Below, piece after piece: positions 6,787 through 10,970 of a stretch of DNA of 10,970 nucleotides. Position numbers and translations under genes: made by a program. The notes beneath the pieces are model-generated. The model was not told where the DNA came from. It saw nothing but the letters and a program-made list of their open reading frames with translations, and ran no database searches. Position 1 is the stretch's first letter. Every line of letters begins with the position of its first letter. Origin of the DNA: Schlesneria sp. (GTDB lineage Bacteria; Planctomycetota; Planctomycetia; Planctomycetales; Planctomycetaceae); the NCBI GenBank assembly GCA_025353525.1, contig JANXOO010001283.1:1-10970 (forward strand). The letters are read 5' to 3'.

Positions 6787-6813
6787 CCGCGAATCACGCG
6801 AACGAACGCGAAT
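6787..6813 (-). repeat. Right arm of the inverted repeat pair (ATTCGCGT-type element)
   Basis: This is the reverse-complement partner of 6611-6637. It starts CCGCGAATCACGCGAA on the plus strand. The conserved outer parts and the changed centre fit two independent copies of one dispersed element better than a single cruciform. Confidence 0.5.
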
Positions 6814-7071
6814 CAGAAAAAAATCGCAAAGGCGAACCGCACGAACCGCAAATGCAAGAATCAGGTGTTCACATCCCCCGCTCGCCGATAACTTGAAAAA
6901 TCCTTCACAGCGTTGCCCTTTGGGGCTCGGGAATGCGCGGTTTTTACCGTCTGTCATTCCATCGGCGCAAGGGGTTTCCTGAAACTTTCCAGGTGTTCCT
7001 CAAAATCGTTTTCCAGATGCCAATCCCGGGTTTGCAGCACGATAGCCTGCCTTGCCTGAAAATCAGGCGTC

Positions 7072-7154
7072 ATCCTGTTGTCAATCCAAAATGCACCACG
7101 AACCGGTTTCATGTATCATCCACCGATCCAATGCCGTCAACAATCCTGTTGTCA
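7072..7154 (+). repeat. 12-bp direct repeat upstream of the CXXCH gene
   Basis: ATCCTGTTGTCA occurs at 7072-7083 and again at 7143-7154, 71 bp apart, about seven helical turns. The second copy ends 39 bases before the ATG at 7194. It may be a pair of regulator sites or a chance duplication. Neither TTGTCA has a matching -10 element at a normal distance. Confidence 0.3.
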
Positions 7155-7193
7155 GTATTCATGAAAAATGAAGATCAGAAGAAAGAAAGCCCA

Positions 7194-7601
7194 ATGACAA
7201 TTCGAGCCATCGCGATAACACTGATGTTTTGCGGACTGTTCGCAGATTCTGCGAGCGCCTTTCCGCCAATGCCTGGATACCTGAAGGACGGCTACAAAGA
7301 CGATGCTGACTACAAGCCGTTCCTGGAAACAGTCGAGGGACTGAAGATGAAGTGTGATGTCTGTCACAAGCCGGGTGCGGACAAGAAGGGGCGGGGTCAC
7401 GGTCTGAATGATTTCGGCAAGGTCTATCACGACCGGTTCAAGCCAAAGGATTTTCAGGCAGCCGACAAGGAAAAGAAGACGGAAGAGGCAATGAAAGTTT
7501 TCAAAGCCGCCTGGGATAAATCGGTAAAAGAGAAGAACGCCGACGGCAAAGTCTATCTCGATCTGATCAAGGAAGGGAAACTGCCCGGCAAGAACGACTG
7601 A
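7194..7601 (+). CDS. Small secreted protein with one haem-c (CXXCH) motif
   Basis: The protein is 135 residues from ATG 7194. Residues 1-22 form a signal peptide with a likely cut after SASA, so it acts outside the cytoplasm. The mature part has one CDVCH (54-58), the covalent haem attachment motif of c-type cytochromes, followed by RGHGLNDFGKVY. A GlyLeu/Arg-Asn-Asp-Tyr/Phe-Gly pattern after CXXCH is one I recall in small monohaem proteins. Residues 80-135 are very rich in Lys, Asp and Glu and probably helical. The only Met after the motif is Met100, a possible haem ligand. An in-frame ATG at 7161 would add 11 charged residues before the signal peptide; it lacks a ribosome-binding site, so 7194 is chosen. 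The gene stands alone. An electron-transfer role is inference. Confidence 0.75.
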   Translation: MTIRAIAITLMFCGLFADSASAFPPMPGYLKDGYKDDADYKPFLETVEGLKMKCDVCHKPGADKKGRGHGLNDFGKVYHDRFKPKDFQAADKEKKTEEAMKVFKAAWDKSVKEKNADGKVYLDLIKEGKLPGKND

Positions 7602-7632
7602 GTCGCACGCCGTCGACGGCGGGTGACAAGGG

Positions 7633-7671
7633 GTTTCAGAAGTGAAACATCGACTCGTTGGTCCTTCTGAA
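7633..7671. terminator. Inverted repeats between convergent genes, possible weak terminator
   Basis: TTCAGAAG (7635-7642) pairs with CTTCTGAA (7664-7671) in an 8-bp stem. A competing hairpin GTTTCA-GAAG-TGAAAC (7633-7648) shares one arm. Both lie in the 75-base gap between two convergent genes. No T-run follows on either strand, so intrinsic termination is uncertain. Confidence 0.25.
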
Positions 7672-7676
7672 GCGAT

Positions 7677-8561
7677 TTACTTTTTCAATTTCAGCTTCCT
7701 GTCAAAGAATTCGAACGTGGCGGCTTCGGCCTTTTCGGCATCGGCACCTTTGAATCCGTGCCCGGCACCTTCCAGCGTCAACATTTCTGCTTCGACGGTT
7801 GATGCCTTCAATTTGTCGATCAGCCAGACTGCCTGTTCATGTGCGACGTACTTGTCGTCCGTACCGTGAATGCAAAGTGTCGGAGCAGCATCGGGGGTGA
7901 CCCAATAGAGCGGGCTTCCCTGAATGTGTAAGGCTGATTTCGTTTCAAGGTTGCCGCCAAACCAAAGGGGCAAGACTTCATGAGCATCGACACTCTTGCC
8001 ATATGATTTCGTAAAATCGCTGGGTCCATAAACATTCACGACACATGTGACGCTGCTGGACTGGTCGGGGTGACCTCCAAACCCTTCGAATCGGGGCACG
8101 TGAGCCGTGACGGCAAGAAACTGGGCAAGGTGACCGCCGGCAGAACCGCCCGTAACCCCGATCCTGGCGGGGTCGACTTTGTACATGGCTGCGTTGGCTC
8201 GCAACCAGCGGACGGCGGCTTTGGTGTCGTGGACGGCGGCAGGGAACTGGAATTTGGGGGCCAGGCGATACGAGATTGTCGCGGCGACGTATCCCCGTTC
8301 TGCCAATTTCAGGCACAGGCCATCGTAGCCATCTCGCTTCCCGGCTCGAAAACCCCCTCCGTGAATACAGATCACGGCGGGGAAGGGGCCGTCACCCGTT
8401 TTTGGTCGGGCCATGTTCAGTTGCAAATGCTGGTCATCAGGGTTGGTGTATTCAATTCCCTCTTGCCAATCGACCGAGTCCGGGACGGGTGGTGCGGCAA
8501 ATGCAGGTCGAGCAAAAAACGCACAAAAACTTAACAGACCAGCAATCAGCATGAATCTCAT
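7677..8561 (-). CDS. Secreted alpha/beta hydrolase (esterase/lipase, HGGG type)
   Basis: The protein is 294 residues with a signal peptide (1-22, cut after PAFA), so it is exported. The fold is clear: the oxyanion motif HGGG (67-70), SYRLAP (97-102), the nucleophile elbow GGSAGG with Ser140, the acid Asp236 in HGTDDKYV, and the base His268 in GAGHGF. This is the layout of the hormone-sensitive-lipase and acetyl-xylan/feruloyl-esterase-like group, which cleaves carboxylic esters. The length is normal for a single catalytic domain and the triad is complete. The substrate cannot be read from sequence; polysaccharide side-chain esters are a reasonable guess given export. An AAAGG site lies about 9 bases before the ATG. 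It converges with the CXXCH gene and stands alone as a transcript. Confidence 0.9.
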   Translation of the reverse strand: MRFMLIAGLLSFCAFFARPAFAAPPVPDSVDWQEGIEYTNPDDQHLQLNMARPKTGDGPFPAVICIHGGGFRAGKRDGYDGLCLKLAERGYVAATISYRLAPKFQFPAAVHDTKAAVRWLRANAAMYKVDPARIGVTGGSAGGHLAQFLAVTAHVPRFEGFGGHPDQSSSVTCVVNVYGPSDFTKSYGKSVDAHEVLPLWFGGNLETKSALHIQGSPLYWVTPDAAPTLCIHGTDDKYVAHEQAVWLIDKLKASTVEAEMLTLEGAGHGFKGADAEKAEAATFEFFDRKLKLKK

Positions 8562-8895
8562 TCCGGATTTCCTTTGGTTTTTAAGTTGGTCTGGTATTCA
8601 ATGTCCCGCCAGTGCCATCGCGTCCGGGACCTCGCAACGGATTTCTACCACGAGCAGCACAAATAACACAGCAAACGAACGACATGCACGTTTTTGCAGG
8701 GCCCGGCTGGTCACCATGTGTCAGAATGAGATCCCGATTTCGGGAATGTTTTTGTCTGGCAGGTGCAGGATTGCCGATGGGGCTCGACACACGGGAATTT
8801 TCCGTTCAGAATGTGCCGATACCTCTTTTATTCGGGAGGTTTGTGTTTGGAATTGATTCGGACTTGCTGCCGATTTCGACTGGAGAATTCTGCTT
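8562..8895. other. Divergent intergenic region with no gene
   Basis: These 334 bases separate the hydrolase start (minus) from the small membrane protein start (plus). I see no supported gene or clear sigma-70 promoter. It contains a terminator-like hairpin on the plus strand (8732-8753). The stretch 8647-8680, read on the minus strand, resembles a decayed copy of the ATTCGTG-type element, with TTTGCTGTG, TTATTTGTG and TGCTCGTGG at about 10-base steps. Confidence 0.5.
8732..8753 (+). terminator. Terminator-like hairpin
   Basis: TCCCG (8732-8736), loop ATTT, CGGGA (8741-8745), then ATG and TTTTT (8749-8753). The stem is only 5 bp and GC-rich. No plus-strand gene precedes it, so if real it would end an unseen small RNA or read-through transcript. 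Confidence 0.25.
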
Positions 8896-9189
8896 ATGAC
8901 ATCTCACGCTGAAACTCATCTGAGATCGGTTGCTCCGGCCGACCACTCTCACGATGCCGATCCCCGAATTGCTCTCGCAATGGCGTTGAAGTTCGAACCG
9001 AGTGAACTTCGTGGTTTCGATATGGCGGACAAAGCCGCTGGCCAGATGATGGGCAAGCTGCTGGCGACCCTTTTCTGCGTCCTGCTGTTTCTGATGACGG
9101 GTGTCAATATCTGGATGGCGAGTAACGCTGCTACCACGTCTGATCCGCAGGCATTTGGCGCTGCGGTCGAGTCTGCAACTCACCATTGA
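8896..9189 (+). CDS. Small single-pass membrane protein of unknown function
   Basis: The protein is 97 residues. Residues 1-52 are hydrophilic, with a His/Asp-rich patch (HSHDAD, 17-22), then a helical part. Residues about 54-75 are one hydrophobic membrane segment (LLATLFCVLLFLMTGVNIW). A short Ala/Thr-rich tail ends in two His. There is no cleavable signal peptide. A GGAG site sits 10 bases before the ATG, slightly far but usable. Which side the N-terminus faces cannot be told. It converges with the BRCT-MerR-TPR gene and has no operon partner here. I do not recognise the family. The membrane segment and clean start support a real gene. Confidence 0.65.
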   Translation: MTSHAETHLRSVAPADHSHDADPRIALAMALKFEPSELRGFDMADKAAGQMMGKLLATLFCVLLFLMTGVNIWMASNAATTSDPQAFGAAVESATHH

Positions 9190-9212
9190 CCGCTGTGCCG
9201 ACGTGTTGCGAT

Positions 9213-9246
9213 TGCCGAAACTGAATGTCCAATCTTCTATTCGGCA
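9213..9246. terminator. Inverted repeat between convergent genes
   Basis: TGCCGAA (9213-9219) pairs with TTCGGCA (9240-9246) across a 20-base loop. It spans the gap between two convergent genes and the last codons of the minus gene. No T-run follows, so a terminator role is only suggested by position. Confidence 0.2.
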
Positions 9247-10505
9247 GGGAACGTGTGCTGCGGGCGATCCGCCAGTCGTTCCCGGGCAATCTCGGCCCAC
9301 GGACCTCGTTGATCGAACTCGAGATATTTCTGCCAGTGGCTTGCGGCTTCACCGGCTTTCCCGAGTTGATCCAGAACACCCGCCAGATGAAAATGGGCTT
9401 CGGGGTAGTCACGGTGCAGTTCGATCGCAATTTGAAAAGCGACTGTGGCATTGGTCAGGTCGCCAACTTCTGACAGGACGCATCCGAGCTGAGTCCATGC
9501 TTCCAGAAAATTGTGGTCGTGTTCCACGGCAACGTGGTAGCGTTCGATCGCTGCGTGCGGTTTTCCTCCCCGATAAAGCGCATCCGCCAGGTGGAAGTGG
9601 TACGACGGGTTCTGTGGATCTCCGATTGTTGCGAGTCGCAAGGCTTCGATCGCCGACGTGATTTCGTTCGATTCAGCCAGTCGGCAGCCTTCCTGAAACC
9701 ACTGATCGTGCGACCACCGCTGACGCTCCGCTGGATCATCGCTCAAAACCGGCCGGATGGGGATCGTCGACGGTCCCTTATCGGAATCATCGTCATCGTT
9801 CTGATCGATTTCGACCGGCGGATCAAAATCAAAAAGTCGCTGGCCGGTCACTTCGATCAGGCCTGACTCGTCTCGAAAAGCCAGTCGCCTTGACCCGAGC
9901 GACAGGATCTCGAGCTGCGCCAACGGTCGTTCGACATTGGGTAATAGCGAATGTAGTTGTCGCAGACTGGCAGAAATGCGTTCTGTGCGAACGCCCGATG
10001 CGGCCAGTTTGCAAAGCCGCCGGGCACTCGCCACTTCTTCGAAATCGAAGTATGGAAGCCGATAGACTTTTTTGACCGGTTTGATCAGGCCGGCCCGCTC
10101 CCACTTCCGGATATCGTGGACGGAAACGTTCAGGAGCTGGCAGAGCATTGCTGGCGTATAAAGTTGCCGGGTTTTGCGTTCGGGCGGTTCGATGCCGAGC
10201 AACTTCAGCCATTCAGATTCCGAAACGATCCGGATCGGTTCGCCGCGTTCATGCAATTGCCGGGCGAAATCGAGTTTTGTCGAAGGAAGGCCGTCCGGTT
10301 CGAGTGGCCAGCCTTCTTCGCCGATCACCAGAAGCGTGGTTTGCAGCCCCACGTTTTGCATCGCCGCACCGCCGTGCTGTTCCACGAGTTCCATCGCCTG
10401 ACGGTGCGTCATCGAGGCGAGAGTTCCTGTGAACGCGATTCGTTCTCCGTGAAGCACGGGCGAGCTTTGCAGCGCGGGATGATGATCGGCGGGCGAATCG
10501 GACAT
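9237..10505 (-). CDS. BRCT + MerR-type HTH + TPR fusion protein
   Basis: The protein is 422 residues with three parts. Residues 17-104 match a BRCT domain of the NAD-dependent ligase type: [18 protein letters not shown], a GG turn after the first helix, a TTLLVIGEE strand, and SEWLKLLG near the end. Residues 114-185 are a MerR-like winged helix ([27 protein letters not shown], then FDFEEV). A short beta-rich segment (195-230) and an acidic linker (231-245, DQNDDDDSD) follow. Residues 263-415 are TPR-like helical pairs. It could be a DNA-binding or DNA-end-sensing scaffold, but BRCT and TPR are both adaptors, so function is unknown. The ATG at 10505 has no clear ribosome-binding site but lies about 45 bases behind an extended -10 promoter. 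It is divergent from glyA. There is no signal peptide, so it acts in the cytoplasm. Confidence 0.85.
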   Translation of the reverse strand: MSDSPADHHPALQSSPVLHGERIAFTGTLASMTHRQAMELVEQHGGAAMQNVGLQTTLLVIGEEGWPLEPDGLPSTKLDFARQLHERGEPIRIVSESEWLKLLGIEPPERKTRQLYTPAMLCQLLNVSVHDIRKWERAGLIKPVKKVYRLPYFDFEEVASARRLCKLAASGVRTERISASLRQLHSLLPNVERPLAQLEILSLGSRRLAFRDESGLIEVTGQRLFDFDPPVEIDQNDDDDSDKGPSTIPIRPVLSDDPAERQRWSHDQWFQEGCRLAESNEITSAIEALRLATIGDPQNPSYHFHLADALYRGGKPHAAIERYHVAVEHDHNFLEAWTQLGCVLSEVGDLTNATVAFQIAIELHRDYPEAHFHLAGVLDQLGKAGEAASHWQKYLEFDQRGPWAEIARERLADRPQHTFPAE

Positions 10506-10557
10506 CAGGAATCACAAATGGGACTGTTGCAAGAGTGGCGAGCCAGGTGCTTCGCCC

Positions 10558-10566
10558 ATTATAACA
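10558..10566 (-). promoter_or_regulatory. Extended -10 promoter for the BRCT-MerR-TPR gene
   Basis: On the minus strand the sequence reads TGTTATAAT: a perfect TATAAT with the TG of an extended -10 element one base before it. The -35 position (GGGCAG at 17-bp spacing) is poor, which is common for extended -10 promoters. Transcription would begin near 10551, giving a leader of about 45 bases. Confidence 0.5.
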
Positions 10567-10579
10567 CGGTGTCGCACGT

Positions 10580-10609
10580 CCTGCCCCTCGCCGCGTCAGA
10601 AGGGGCAGG
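10580..10609. repeat. GC-rich inverted repeat between divergent genes
   Basis: CCTGCCCCT (10580-10588) pairs perfectly with AGGGGCAGG (10601-10609) across a 12-base loop. One arm covers the -35 position of the minus-strand promoter. No T-run follows in either direction. It may be a protein-binding dyad or a dispersed palindrome. Confidence 0.4.
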
Positions 10610-10727
10610 GGAGACGCCGTTTGTAGAATGCCGAGTCGGTCGAGTCACTGGGACTCACGGTTTTGACATCGTTGCGATACAGTCAGAAGTCTCGACTCAT
10701 GATGCGAATTTCCCGGAGCTATTGAAA

Positions 10728-10970
10728 ATGTCTGCTTTGCAATCTGCCGATCCTGCAATTTGGTCTGCCATTCAGAACGAACAAACCCGGCAGCACGAAG
10801 GTCTCGAACTGATCGCTTCGGAAAACTACACGAGTGCCGCGATCCTGGAAGCGGCCGGGACGGTATTGACGAACAAATACGCGGAAGGTTACCCCGGTCG
10901 TCGCTACTATGGCGGTTGCGTTCACGTCGATGTCGCGGAAAATCTGGCGATCGCGCGGGCGAAACAACTA
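10728..10970 (+). CDS. glyA: Serine hydroxymethyltransferase, 5' part
   Basis: The first 81 residues are visible and the gene runs off the right edge. The enzyme converts serine and tetrahydrofolate to glycine and 5,10-methylene-tetrahydrofolate in the cytoplasm, using pyridoxal phosphate. The match rests on [10 protein letters not shown] (27-36), [17 protein letters not shown] (47-63) and [12 protein letters not shown] (68-79), near-identical to the family consensus. Tyr51 and Glu53 correspond to E. coli Tyr55 and Glu57. The lysine that holds the cofactor lies outside the window. A GGAG site 9 bases before the ATG supports the start. A TTGACA occurs at 10663-10668 without a good -10 partner, so the promoter is unassigned. 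No glycine riboswitch is evident. Confidence 0.95.
   Translation, partial: MSALQSADPAIWSAIQNEQTRQHEGLELIASENYTSAAILEAAGTVLTNKYAEGYPGRRYYGGCVHVDVAENLAIARAKQL

Larger units (their letters stand above)
6417..7193. other. Long gap between parE and the CXXCH gene
   Basis: This stretch of 777 bases has no well-supported gene. It contains one possible 33-residue ORF with a strong ribosome-binding site (6529-6630), a small hairpin GTACT/AGTAC (6504-6518) just before that site, an inverted pair of 27-base repeats (6611-6637 and 6787-6813) and a 12-bp direct repeat (7072-7154). I see no strong terminator after parE. Confidence 0.6.

Noticed and set aside
6933..7193. 87-codon upstream extension of the CXXCH gene
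   Set aside because: It would bury the signal peptide; the sequence is not protein-like and no ribosome-binding site supports the 6933 start.
8413..8899. Plus-strand frames through the hydrolase start and the divergent gap
   Set aside because: They overlap the hydrolase gene or carry no recognisable domain, and none has a convincing start.
10663..10668. Perfect TTGACA upstream of glyA
   Set aside because: No -10-like hexamer lies 16-18 bases downstream, so I do not call a promoter.

Overview
The window is ordinary chromosomal DNA from a free-living bacterium, most likely a member of the Planctomycetota. That placement is inference. It rests on several small secreted proteins of unknown function, a secreted alpha/beta hydrolase, a small secreted CXXCH protein, a BRCT/MerR/TPR fusion, roomy intergenic gaps and moderate GC content. 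No phage, insertion sequence, CRISPR array, tRNA or rRNA was seen.

Layout. (1) Positions 1-1361, minus strand: three closely spaced genes for small signal-peptide proteins, probably one transcript; the last runs off the left edge. (2) 1362-1918: a gene-poor divergent region with a long perfect-stem hairpin (1700-1746) and a 15-bp tandem repeat (1869-1913) running into the start of the next gene. (3) 1919-6416, plus strand: a complete type IIA topoisomerase, subunit A (ParC/GyrA-like) before subunit B (ParE/GyrB-like), with a possible 59-codon ORF between them that is in frame with the A subunit. (4) 6417-7193: a stretch with one possible tiny ORF and an inverted pair of repeats. (5) 7194-7601 plus: a small secreted protein with one haem-binding motif, convergent with (6) 7677-8561 minus: a secreted esterase-like hydrolase. 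(7) 8896-9189 plus: a small single-pass membrane protein, convergent with (8) 9237-10505 minus: a BRCT + MerR-type HTH + TPR protein. (9) 10728-10970 plus: the 5' end of glyA, divergent from gene 8.

How the genes work together. Only the two topoisomerase subunits form a clear functional unit: together they make an A2B2 enzyme that passes one DNA duplex through another using ATP. The three left-hand secreted proteins probably share expression, but their role is unknown. The other genes are neighbours without an evident pathway link. The most unusual items are the BRCT-MerR-TPR fusion, the in-frame tail behind the A subunit stop codon, the non-standard residues at quinolone-contact positions in both subunits, and the repeats in front of subunit A.
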